A DNA stretch of 64,000 nt. Source: Calliopum simillimum. Lineage: Eukaryota > Arthropoda > Insecta > Diptera > Lauxaniidae. A program made the position numbers and the translations under genes. This document shows, piece after piece, positions 23,222 to 32,924 of the stretch (its first letter is position 1; each line of letters begins with the position of its first letter). The notes beneath the pieces were generated by a model. The model was not told the origin of the DNA, ran no database searches, and saw only the letters and a list, made by a program, of their open reading frames with translations. Where the stretch lies: contig OX638372.1 in the NCBI GenBank assembly GCA_951812925.1, forward strand, positions 53,814,028 through 53,878,027, read 5' to 3'.

Positions 23222-23628
23222 GGGGACATTCGCTTTTGTAATTGAAACAAAAAACACTTTAAAAATTTTATTATGAAAAAACTATGATATTTATTGACAA
23301 AATTTCTTTTGGAGAATGTCAAATATTGTCTATAAAATATGAAAAAATATTTTTTTTATTTTTTATTTTTAGGATCGTAGATTCTTATCGGAGATAGTCG
23401 ATCTGCCTTCAAAAAAAAAAATAAAAAATATTAAATAAATTTACAAATAATTTTAAAAAATCAAAACTATTCAATATTTTAATTGTGGACTGCAAGCGCA
23501 AAAGATTTTCCAATTTAGAAGATTAAAAATCAATCAAAATCGCAGGGAAAAAGCATTCTGCAAAACAAAAAAGTCGACCATTATGCAGGTCGGATAAAGT
23601 TTCCGCATGGTACAAACATCAAAATAAA

Positions 23629-24966
23629 ATGATGGATTGTGAAGTTGGTCCTGGTAGTGTAAATGCTAACCAGCAACTCATGTATTTGTTAACGCCTCCT
23701 TTAACTGAATCTTCGGACTGGATGATCCCAAATAAAAGGCAAAAAGTGCCCCATGGGGTTAATAAGAACACGCAATTGATCAAAGATGTCATTGACAACA
23801 GCAGCCGATTTGCTTTGCTTGGTGATCTGACTATTAAGAAGCAAATTAGTGAAGCCAAGAATATGACAGGAGATATTAGCGCGTCAACCAACCAGGATAA
23901 TGTATGCGATAGTTCAAAAAACCAAACTGTGAAGTCAAAATCAGTGAACAGGGGTATGTTTTGTCCTCCAATTATTGTAAAACATGTTGACATTAAAAAC
24001 TTAGTAAGTAGCTTGAGAAGTCGCGATTTAAATTTTAAAATTAAAAGCAATGGTTCCAGAAATCACAAAATTTTTGTTGAAAACAGCGCGATTCATCGGG
24101 AACTTTTAGAAAAGTTTAGAGAGGCTAATGGGGTGGAGGCTTTTTCTTTTACACCAAAAGATGAGCAGCCAAACAATTTATTGTTAAAAGGACTTTCTTG
24201 TGACTATGATGTCCAAGAAATTCTAGACGAGATAAATCATTTTTTGCCTGGTGCAGTTGACAAAGTTGTTAATTTCACAACACCAAAATCAATAAGAGAA
24301 GGTTTAAAATATAATATATTTTTGGTCAGAGTTCCACCAGGCAAAGATGTCAGTGATGTTTTAAAGTTAAAATATCTTTTCAATACGGTTATTAAGTGGG
24401 AAAAACCGAAAAAAATTGTTGAACCACTTCAGTGTAAAAGATGCCAACAATTTGGGCATATTGCGAAAAATTGTGGTAATAGTTATAAGTGTGTGAAATG
24501 CGATAAAGTGCACGAACCGGGTGAATGTGATGTTGTAAAAGATTCTGGTTTAAAACCAATTTGTGTCAATTGCGGAGGCAATCATCCCGCCAACTATCGT
24601 GGCTGCATAAAGTATAAAGATTATTGCAACTATAAGAAAGAAATTTTTAAGAAAGCAAAAGAAGACAGAGAAAAAAAGAAAGGCTCGTTCTTTATACCTG
24701 CTAAGTCTCAACCTCCTCCTCTAACTGTATCTTATGCAAGTCACTTTAGGCAACGGAATGATCCTCCTACACAAATGATTAAAGATAACACTGGACAAAG
24801 TATCCTTGGACAGTTTTTTGAAATGTCCAACAGTCTATTTGGAATGAATGTTCATGGATTGTTGAGCAAGGTGGAACTATTTTTAAAAAATATTAGCAAC
24901 TGCAGTTCTATTCAAGAAAAGAGAATGCAGTATTTAGAACTACTGCATCAAGTTGTTTTAAATTAA
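23629..24966 (+). CDS. Retrotransposon ORF1: gag-like RNA-binding protein (445 aa)
   Basis: Nucleic-acid chaperone and particle protein of the retrotransposon. The start is the first of two adjacent ATGs. The N-terminal half is polar, and an RRM-like/PRE_C2HC-type middle precedes three zinc knuckles: C-x2-C-x4-H-x4-C at residues ~269-282 (CKRCQQFGHIAKNC), then CVKCDKVHEPGEC and CVNCGGNHPANYRGC. It ends five bases before the ORF2 start. Its job is to bind the element RNA and bring it to the nucleus with the ORF2 protein, as in jockey relatives. Confidence 0.9.
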   Translation: MMDCEVGPGSVNANQQLMYLLTPPLTESSDWMIPNKRQKVPHGVNKNTQLIKDVIDNSSRFALLGDLTIKKQISEAKNMTGDISASTNQDNVCDSSKNQTVKSKSVNRGMFCPPIIVKHVDIKNLVSSLRSRDLNFKIKSNGSRNHKIFVENSAIHRELLEKFREANGVEAFSFTPKDEQPNNLLLKGLSCDYDVQEILDEINHFLPGAVDKVVNFTTPKSIREGLKYNIFLVRVPPGKDVSDVLKLKYLFNTVIKWEKPKKIVEPLQCKRCQQFGHIAKNCGNSYKCVKCDKVHEPGECDVVKDSGLKPICVNCGGNHPANYRGCIKYKDYCNYKKEIFKKAKEDREKKKGSFFIPAKSQPPPLTVSYASHFRQRNDPPTQMIKDNTGQSILGQFFEMSNSLFGMNVHGLLSKVELFLKNISNCSSIQEKRMQYLELLHQVVLN

Positions 24967-24971
24967 TTTTA

Positions 24972-27896
24972 ATGTTTTTGAACCTACTAACATTTAACAT
25001 TTCATCACTGGTTGAACATAGCAGGAGAATAGAACTACAAAAAATTCTCCATGCTAATAATATCGCCCTGGTTTTTATACAAGAAACACATCTTAAAGCC
25101 AAACACAAAGTCTTTCTAGATAATTATAATTTTTTGAGAAATGATAGCCTGCAAGGAGTAGCCATTGCAATTAAAAATAACGTTAAATACAAAATTACTA
25201 ATCTTGTAAATCCTAAACTACCATGCAGCTTTATTACAATAGATATTAAATTGAATGGAATTCAAAAAACTATTCTCTTTGGAACTATTTATGTTCCTAC
25301 AAACTGCAAATCTGACATCCTTGTGTCAGAATTAAACAAAATTGAATTACTGGCATCATCATTTGACGGAGCGGTAATTGGAGGGGATTTCAATGCGCGA
25401 AACATAACTTGGGGGGACATAAAGTGTAACACTAATGGCAAAACTTTAGAGAATTGGCAACAAATTCAAAACCCCTCTTTAATTCTTGTTACTGCGGCTA
25501 CACCATCATTTCCAAGATGTTCTTCTTATTTAGACCACTTTTTGGTTTCGTCTCACTTAGTCAACCTAATTGATCCCAATTACAGTATCTGCACGCTGCC
25601 AACGTTTTCAGATCACTGCCCAGTGTTATTTAAACTTTCATTTAATGACTTTGAATTACCTAATCTTCAGAGAAGTGACAATAGGTCATTCTTGTTGACA
25701 GATTGGAGAGCCTTTAGAGAGGATTTAGATACAAAGATGTCCCATTTCCTTCCAACGCAGTTTAATAACTTGTCAAATCCTGAAATTGATTATCATATTG
25801 AAAAATTTAATGAAATTCTTTTAGAAACCTTAGACTCTCATTCTACTAGTATACGTGGTAGTTTTAAAAAGTATAAAAATTTGCCAAATGATATTGAACA
25901 GCTCTTTAAAACTAAACATCGTATGCAAAAACAATTAAAACGCATTTTTCACAATTCCTACAACAGAGTGAACTCTGCTTATAAAGAACTTTCTAACTGG
26001 ATTTCTTTGCTCAAGAAAATAATAAAAGACAGAGTTAGAATATGGATTAACAAGCAATTTGATGAAAGATTGTCCAACATTGTTCCTGGTCCAAGTGCGT
26101 TTAAAGAGATTTTTAAGATTTGTGGTAAAAAAAAGTTTTCATGCAATCAGGTAATTGTGGAAGGTAATGTAATTAATGAAGAACAGGAGATAGTGAGGGC
26201 ATTCGGTAATCATTTCAAAAATGCTTTTCTAATGAATACTCCTAATTTCGACATGGAATTGGTTAACGAAGTACAATCGTCGGTTAATTTAATGAGATTG
26301 TCAAAGCCATCAAGCGTTTTTGTTTTTGATAGGGATAACTCGGCACTTGAACCTATTGCCAATGAACACTTTACTTCTGAAGATGAAATTTTTGATATAA
26401 TTCAAAGTTTTAAGTCCAAAAAATCGTATGGCTTGGATGGTATTTCTAATTTTGCCATTAAAAAAATTTCAAAAAAGGCGGTTCAATTTATAACAATTTT
26501 ATTTAACAATTGCATCAACAATGGATATTTTCCTAAGTGCTGGAAAATGGCTAAAATTTTACCAATACAAAAAAAAAATAATGACTATTCTATCAATAAC
26601 TTCCGACCTATTTCACTTCTGTCAAATGTGGGTAAAGTTTTGGAAAGGGTTATAATGAATAAATTGGAGTCTCCTCACATGATTCCATTTGACTTCATTC
26701 CAGACCATCAGTTTGGTTTTAAAAAAAAGCACTCTACTGTTCATGCTCTATTAAAATTGCACAATGATGTAACTATTGGACTTAGAGAAAAAAAATGCAC
26801 GGTTGCATGTTCTCTAGATTTAGAGAAAGCCTTCGATAGTGTATGGAGAGAGGGGCTTCTGTTTAAATGTTTAAGATTAAATTTTCCGCCACACATTTTC
26901 CACTTATTAGACAGCTTTCTAATGGAGAGAAAATTCTTCATTCAAATTCAAGGGAGTATTTCCAACTCCTATGATTCTCTGAGTGGAGTACCACAAGGAT
27001 CGGTGCTAGGTCCTTATCTTTTTAATATTTTGTTATATGATTTTCCTCATATTAACATCTGTGAAAATAACTCACTATCTACGGGAATATTATATGCAGA
27101 TGATACATTTATCTATGCGAGTGACTTTTATCCCCTGGATGCATTAAGAAAAATTCAAAACCACGTAAACAAAATTGTAGTATTTTATAAAAGATGGGGT
27201 ATCAAGATTAATTATTCTAAAACTGAATGCATTTGCTTTAGAAACGCGAGTGGAAAGGGAAAAGAAGGTGCTGTGAGGGAAAGCAGAAACTTAAAATTAA
27301 ACCTTGATGGAAACTTGATTCCCTTCAAGGAAAAGATCAAATACCTTGGAGTCAATTTTAATAATTTGTTTAAATTCAATCAACATGCCAGAGGTAATAT
27401 TACAAAGGGAAGAAAAGTCATCAATATGTTGATGCCTTTGCTCTGTAATAAAGAATTCCGAAAAAAAACTAAGTTGATGTTGTATAAAACGCTTATTAGA
27501 CCAGTGCTTCTTTACGCATTTCCATCTTGGTTTTCTTTTTCTCCCGCAGTTGCTTTGGAATTGGAAAGATTAGAGAGAAAGGTTTTAAGATGTTGTATAG
27601 GTAAAAATTTTGAGCATAGGACTAAAAGATTTTCCAATATAACTATATATAATGATGCTAAGGTTATACCACTAATGAAATATGCTATTTGTTTGATGAA
27701 AAAAACGGTTACCAGTTTAAGTACTTCTGAGAATGAAGTTATAAATGAAATATATTTGTCGCAACTTGATACAAATTGGCTAAATTCTACATACCACTCC
27801 CCGGTTGGTGTACTTAATGAAAGTATTGAATCAATCCCCGATGGATCGCCTATTCCTTACTATTCGAAGACTATTGCTGGTCATAATCGTGGTTGA
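24972..27896 (+). CDS. Retrotransposon ORF2: endonuclease and reverse transcriptase (974 aa)
   Basis: It carries an AP-type endonuclease (residues ~1-225) with QETHLK at ~36, GGDFNARN at ~138 and the catalytic SDHCPV at ~213. It is followed by a reverse transcriptase: FRPISLLSNVGK at ~543, SLDLEKAFDSVW at ~613, GVPQGSVLGP at ~671 and the catalytic YADDT at ~707. A conserved C-terminal block (KYLGVNF, LYKTLIRPVLLY) ends it; there is no RNase H domain, which agrees with the jockey group. All catalytic residues I can check are present. It starts five bases after ORF1 stops, so translation is probably by reinitiation. Confidence 0.95.
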   Translation: MFLNLLTFNISSLVEHSRRIELQKILHANNIALVFIQETHLKAKHKVFLDNYNFLRNDSLQGVAIAIKNNVKYKITNLVNPKLPCSFITIDIKLNGIQKTILFGTIYVPTNCKSDILVSELNKIELLASSFDGAVIGGDFNARNITWGDIKCNTNGKTLENWQQIQNPSLILVTAATPSFPRCSSYLDHFLVSSHLVNLIDPNYSICTLPTFSDHCPVLFKLSFNDFELPNLQRSDNRSFLLTDWRAFREDLDTKMSHFLPTQFNNLSNPEIDYHIEKFNEILLETLDSHSTSIRGSFKKYKNLPNDIEQLFKTKHRMQKQLKRIFHNSYNRVNSAYKELSNWISLLKKIIKDRVRIWINKQFDERLSNIVPGPSAFKEIFKICGKKKFSCNQVIVEGNVINEEQEIVRAFGNHFKNAFLMNTPNFDMELVNEVQSSVNLMRLSKPSSVFVFDRDNSALEPIANEHFTSEDEIFDIIQSFKSKKSYGLDGISNFAIKKISKKAVQFITILFNNCINNGYFPKCWKMAKILPIQKKNNDYSINNFRPISLLSNVGKVLERVIMNKLESPHMIPFDFIPDHQFGFKKKHSTVHALLKLHNDVTIGLREKKCTVACSLDLEKAFDSVWREGLLFKCLRLNFPPHIFHLLDSFLMERKFFIQIQGSISNSYDSLSGVPQGSVLGPYLFNILLYDFPHINICENNSLSTGILYADDTFIYASDFYPLDALRKIQNHVNKIVVFYKRWGIKINYSKTECICFRNASGKGKEGAVRESRNLKLNLDGNLIPFKEKIKYLGVNFNNLFKFNQHARGNITKGRKVINMLMPLLCNKEFRKKTKLMLYKTLIRPVLLYAFPSWFSFSPAVALELERLERKVLRCCIGKNFEHRTKRFSNITIYNDAKVIPLMKYAICLMKKTVTSLSTSENEVINEIYLSQLDTNWLNSTYHSPVGVLNESIESIPDGSPIPYYSKTIAGHNRG

Positions 27897-29399
27897 GTTT
27901 CGAATTTATACTCTCCTTTACTTTCTTTTATTTGAAACAAATTATTTATTCTTGTTTTATAAAATTGGAGAGCAATTCATAACTTATATTTTCACTTCTA
28001 TCTTATGTACATTAATGTATTTATTGTTAATTGCTTAATTTTAGAAGTGGGACAACACAATGGTTTTAATTTTATATGTTTGTAATTTGAGGTTTTGCAG
28101 TGTGGGCTATCAGTAGTTGTACAGTTTTACAGCTTTTGTTGTTTTACTGTGCTCTTTGGTTTGCTCAAATTGTTTTACTTTGGGATTACTAAACATCGAA
28201 TTTTTGTTTCATTTTCACTTTTCTTAAATTGACATGCCATGATTGAACTTGTCTTTCTTGTGGATTATTGTGTTTTCTCAATGTGCGCTATTATATGCAC
28301 TTTTATTTTAATTTAGGTTTAGGTTAAGTATATTGTTTATTTTGTTAACAAACGTTAAATTGAAACAAGTAAAATGCTCCGGGAGCAAGAGCCATATATT
28401 CTATTAAAAGAAAACATAGCCATGAGGCATTTTAAATTTATTAATTGTAATATTGTTAAGAGTTGTGCAGGCAATACTTCTATAGCCGCTGAAATGTACC
28501 AAAAGATACTTGTTTGATTAAGATTTTTTGTATACTCGCTGATATAAGACTCAATAAAGAATTCAATTCAAAATTTTTTATTTTTAGTTTCCCTTGGCTG
28601 CTGTAGAGGGCGTCATCCAAAAGTTACTTTTTAAACGACAGGACATGTAGACCTCCTGTAACAGATTTTTGAAAAATTCAAAATGAATTTTATTCTTGAG
28701 ACTCAAAACTACACAATAAGTCTCTAAAATTCATACTTTTTTATATTTTGAAGTTTTTGTATGAACATTTATGAAAAGTGCGAAAAATTTGAGGGATTTA
28801 CCCTCAAAAAATGCCCCGTAAAAAAAGGGTGGAGGGTATTTTTTAAAACTTTCAGAGGCTTATTGTTTAATACTTTTTATGAGTAATCGAATGCTCTTTG
28901 GTTTTTTTAAAATCGGTCGAGTAGGTTCGGAGAAAAATGTCCTACCAGTTTGAAAAGTAACTTTTGGATGACGCCCTCTACAGCAGCCAAGGGAAACTAA
29001 AAATAAAAAAAAATAAAAATTTTCATATTTAGACAATATTAAACAAAAGAAATTTTGTCAATAAATATAATAGTTTTTTCATAATAAAATTTTTAAAAAG
29101 TGTTTTTTTGTTTTCAATTACAAAAGCGAATGTCCCCTTAATGAAATTTAGATGTTTATATTTCGTTTTTATTTTTTTGTTAACCCTATCTGTCAAATGG
29201 AAAATACCAGGGTTCCTTAGTGGTTTTTTGCGAAAATTGGAAGAAAAAAGTCTGGAAAAAATTCCCCGGGAGTATTTATTCACTATCATTATTAAATATC
29301 AAAATACACGTATTGTAGTTTGTTGATTCGAAAACTACTTTGCATATTTTGATGAAATGTTCACAGTAAGTTTTGCATACAATTGGGGAATGTAATAGC

Positions 29400-29830
29400 T
29401 TTAAAAAAAGGGCGGTGCCACGCCTCTAAAGCAAAATTCAACATATCTCTGATACTGTTTGACGCATTGGGATGAGTTTTGGTGCATATGTAAAGGACAC
29501 CAAGATAAATAACACTCACTGAAAATGTATGCGATGCCACGCCCTTTAAAAGTATAATTTGTCAAATATCTGAAATTATTTGACTCACATAGATAAGATT
29601 TGATAAATATATAGGGGCACTGGGACAAACAATACCTACTGAAAAAATCGACGGTGTCACTCGTCCATATAACGTTATTCCTCATATTTCTGATACTATA
29701 CAACGTAGGCGGATGAGGTTTGTAACATGTTAAAAGCCACTGGAACAAATATCATTAACTACAAAAATTGGCAGCACCACGCCCTGAAAAAATTAATCAT
29801 GACTCTGAAAATATTTGACAAAGATAAGTT
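29400..29830 (+). repeat. Diverged tandem repeats with GGCGGTGCCACGCC motif
   Basis: About four units of 110-125 bases each carry a variant of GGGCGGTGCCACGCC, then a TCAAATATCTGATACT-like block, then a GGATGAGTTTTG-like block and a CACTGGAACAAA-like block. Relatives occur near 30430-30580, 35340-35480 and 41530-41800. No reading frame is conserved between units. Confidence 0.55.
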
Positions 29831-29941
29831 GTTTTGATGATTTTCAAATCGCAATATCTTATAAGTGTCCGTAGGGACATTCATAGGGAATTGCATGAAA
29901 AAAATTTTTTAGTGCCCATAGTGGAGTCAATAAAGCCTTTT

Positions 29942-30995
29942 AGATGGAAGCCCTCAAGAACAACTCCGATTTTGATGATTTTTTAAAAAAAAATTTTTTT
30001 TTTTTTTATTTAAAATCAAACATTTTAGAGCCTGGTCGGAATTTTTTAATCCTTTCGACCCGGCTGGGACAATATTTACATGCAAATTGGGATATATTGT
30101 CCCAGCCAGGTCGAAAGGGTTAAGCAATATTTAAAAAAACTATGTTTTCATAAAAAAAAAATTGCAAAAAAATACAATAAACCAAAATCAAAATAGTAAT
30201 TTTATATGTATTTGGCAATTCTTAATCCGAATCTGGCATTAGAATTGCTGTATCTTATATGGGTTCTGAGATATCTTCTCTTTTTATAGGGTCTAAAATT
30301 GTGTATATAAAAACTGTTGTCATGTTTTTCTCAAGAACGGCTTAAGCGATGTTAATAAAACTTTGGAAAATAATGCGCATTAGCATATACTAAAGAATGA
30401 AATAGACTCTGACTTATTATATACTTACGAAGAGGCGTGGCACCGCTCCGAACTTTTAATTTGATTTGAACCGTAAAAAATTTTTTTTATGAAAATTAGT
30501 ACACAGCTACTGACTATCAATGCCTTATAACGGGCAATATTTGGGGGAAATATGAAAAGTGCCACGCCCACTTTTTAACCATTGAAATTTTGATTTTCAT
30601 CAAAATCTGTATTCGAGTAATATTAAAATCAAAATGTTTAAAAATTGCGCACCATTTTCCACCGTTCTTGAGAAAAACATGGCAACAGTTTTTATATACA
30701 CAATTTCAGACCCTATAAAAAGAGAAGATATCTCAGAAACTATATAATATACAGCAATTTTAATGCCAGATTCGGATTTAGAATTGCCAAATACATATTA
30801 TTTCACTATTTTGATTTTTGTTTGTAGTATTTTTTTTGCATTTTTTTTTTATGAAACCATAAGTTTTTTAAATATTGTTTAAAAAATTATATAATTCCGA
30901 CCGCGCTCCAAAATGTTTCTGATTTTAAATAAAAAAAAAAACAAAATTTAAAAAAAAAATCATTAAAATCGGAGCTGTTCTTGAGGACTTCCTCA
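29942..30995. repeat. 1.05-kb foldback element
   Basis: The left arm begins with CCTCAAGAACAACTCCGATT and the right arm ends with the inverse of it. The arms share inverted blocks such as TCTCAAGAACGG and AGGGTCTAAAATTGTGTATA. A smaller TTAA-flanked palindrome is inserted in the left arm. It is non-coding, with T and A runs in both arms. Confidence 0.75.
30050..30119. repeat. 70-bp piggyBac-like MITE nested in a foldback
   Basis: Near-perfect inverted ends (CCTTTCGACCCGGCTGGGAC and its inverse) are flanked by TTAA on both sides (30046-30049 and 30120-30123). The right arm of the host foldback lacks it, which gives the empty site. TTAA plus a CCCTTT-type end is the piggyBac pattern. Confidence 0.75.
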
Positions 30996-31202
30996 CGAAC
31001 CTATTAAATAATGATCATTCCAAAAATAATTTGGATATAAATATGTGTACTTACAATCATAGCTTGATACTGTGCGCTAAGTTCCGGTTGTATATACGAG
31101 TAGTACAAATGTTCATATTAAACGGGTCTAATCATTTGAACATGGAATGTAACACTTTTTGAAGAAATGCTCTTTTGAACAACTAATTTCAAAGCTCAGA
31201 TG

Positions 31203-31710
31203 TGCAGATTTGTGCGTTTTGCATTAAATTCTATTTTCACTAAATTTAGTGCTAGTGAAAAAAGGTTCACTATGAAGAAATTTATTTAGTGTTAGTGCAA
31301 AATCTTTTACTATCAAATAATGGATTTTGTGGTAGTAAAAACGTTCACTAAACTTTCATTGAATTTAATGAATCTCTAATGAAAATTCCCTTTTCAAGTT
31401 TCATTAAGTTTTATTAAATTAATTGAAAATGGAAATTTGTTCCATAAAATTTAATGAAACTTTAGTGAAAATTTTCATTGAAGTTTCATTAAATTCAATG
31501 AAACAAATTTTTCGTTTCTTTAAATTTAGTGATAATGGAAAATCTTTTCTTACTACTAAATTATTTTTTTTGAAAATTGACAACTAAATTTAGTAATAAC
31601 AAAAAACTTTTCCCAACTACAAAATGCATTTTTTGATGGCGAAAGATTTTTCACTAGTACCTAATTTAGTGGAAATAGAATTTAATGCGAAATGCCTAAG
31701 CGTGCAGAAA
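31203..31710. repeat. Foldback element of TTTCATTAAATT modules
   Basis: The ends are inverted copies (TTTTGCATTAAATTCTATTT and its inverse). The interior repeats CACTAAATTTAGTG- and TTCATTAAATTCAATGAA-type palindromes several times on both strands. It is non-coding. Confidence 0.65.
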
Positions 31711-32324
31711 TATAAATAAAACTGCTGCAAAAATTTTATAAACTATGTAATTAAAAGGCACAAATTTGAATTTCAAAACAAGTATGTACTTTAATTTATT
31801 TGCATTAAAATTGATTTTTTTTTATGTTTAAAATTTAAAATAACGTTAGCTCAACGTAACAAACAACATTTTCTTTTTTAAAAGTTATTGAGAATATAAT
31901 AATTGCAATCTTTTAATATTTGTGCAATAAGCCTGCTCATTTTCTTAGATCTATAAATAAGTTATTCTTTATTTTTTTTTAGAATTTTGCTTATAGAGGA
32001 AATATAATGTTACAAGAATCAGGCATGAAAACTATTTGTTATTACAAAGAAGAATATAGTATAGCGCTAATTAAAATTTTATAAATTTAATTTTGGCCAT
32101 TTTTTGTTTCCAAAAATAAAAAAAAAAAAACATAAATAATACTTAACTTCATTTTTATTTTAAAATGTTTATTTCGACACAATATACGATTAAAATAATG
32201 AGTGGAAATGAAAGATCGAACTTTTACATATAAAAAAAAAATTGTTAAAATACTTAAATAAAATTTTGGAAGTTCCAAATTTTGTGCTGCAATATCTTTT
32301 TCTGTTCTATGATTATAAAGCAGC

Positions 32325-32575
32325 ATATGCAAGCACAAATGAAGAGCTGAGTGGATGAACATGTTAAGTGACATTTTTGAAAAATTAGAGAACAATTAGA
32401 AAAAATGCTCAGATTTAAAAGTTTGTGCACTCATATTATAGCTTGTTAAAAAACCTTTCTGATAAAAAGTAGCATTTAATAGTGGTTAAGCAACTTTGAA
32501 GTTGATCATCTCAAATTTTTTAAATTGTCACTTAACATGTTCATCTCTGCTCAGCTCTTCAAATCACAAAGAAAT
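32325..32575. repeat. Foldback element near the 3' end of Grip91
   Basis: GAAGAGCTGAGTGGATGAAC followed by ATGTTAAGTGACA at the left recurs inverted at the right (TGTCACTTAACATGTTCATC then GCTCAGCTCTTC). The loop is about 120 bases of AT-rich DNA. Confidence 0.65.
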
Positions 32576-32657
32576 TTTAAAATAAAAACTAATTGGGGTT
32601 TGGTTTTTGCTAATGATGTTACTTATTGCATAGCAAAAATTATGTTTTAAATAAAAT

Positions 32658-32921
32658 TTATAAAATTTCACAACAGGACACATAAACCAGATCCCTTTTG
32701 GCTAAGTCTAAAGGACGTATCATTTTAGAGTTAGATGCAGTATTACAACATGATTTCTGCAACATACAATAATCACTGGTTTCACTTTCCTTTAAATGGC
32801 GGCGCAGAAGCATGGCATTCATAAGCATTTCAGTGCGCTTTTGATTTGTAATTATTTTTAAGTAAATATCAGAGATTTTAGAGTTTGATACATCATCATA
32901 ATTACTAAATGACTTTAACAT
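32658..32921 (-). other. In-frame open extension after the Grip91 stop (candidate readthrough ORF)
   Basis: The Grip91 stop is TGA followed by C, and 87 more sense codons follow in the same frame from the ATG at 32921 (88 counting the CAA before it) to a stop near 32658. The predicted tail is polar with a few Cys pairs (KSCC, VSCC) and no domain I recognise. It could be read by stop-codon readthrough, be an open frame by chance, or be the remains of a former C-terminus. Confidence 0.4.
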
Positions 32922-32924
32922 TTG

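Larger units (their letters stand above)
23373..28572 (+). mobile_element. Full-length jockey-type non-LTR retrotransposon
   Basis: It is 5200 bp long, bounded by an exact 15-bp target duplication (ATTTTTTATTTTTAG at 23358-23372 and 28573-28587). The layout is a 5' UTR of 256 bases, ORF1, ORF2, and a 3' UTR of about 680 bases ending with CAATAAAGAATTCAATTC and a short A run. Both ORFs are open, so it may be active or recently so. The codon usage is very AT-rich. Confidence 0.93.
23222..29137. mobile_element. Foldback element flanked by TTAA, split by a retrotransposon
   Basis: The left arm begins GGGGACATTCGCTTTTGTAA at 23222 and its inverse ends GCGAATGTCCCC at 29137; TTAA lies outside both (23218-23221 and 29138-29141). 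The arms carry through ACAAAATTTCTTTTG and its inverse, and through TTTCCCTTGGCTGCTG (28588) and its inverse near 28985-29000. Removing 23373-28572 plus one duplicate restores a continuous left arm. The remaining element is about 0.7 kb with a loop near 28640-28935. TTAA flanks suggest a piggyBac-type target, though the ends are not the usual CCC type. Confidence 0.75.
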
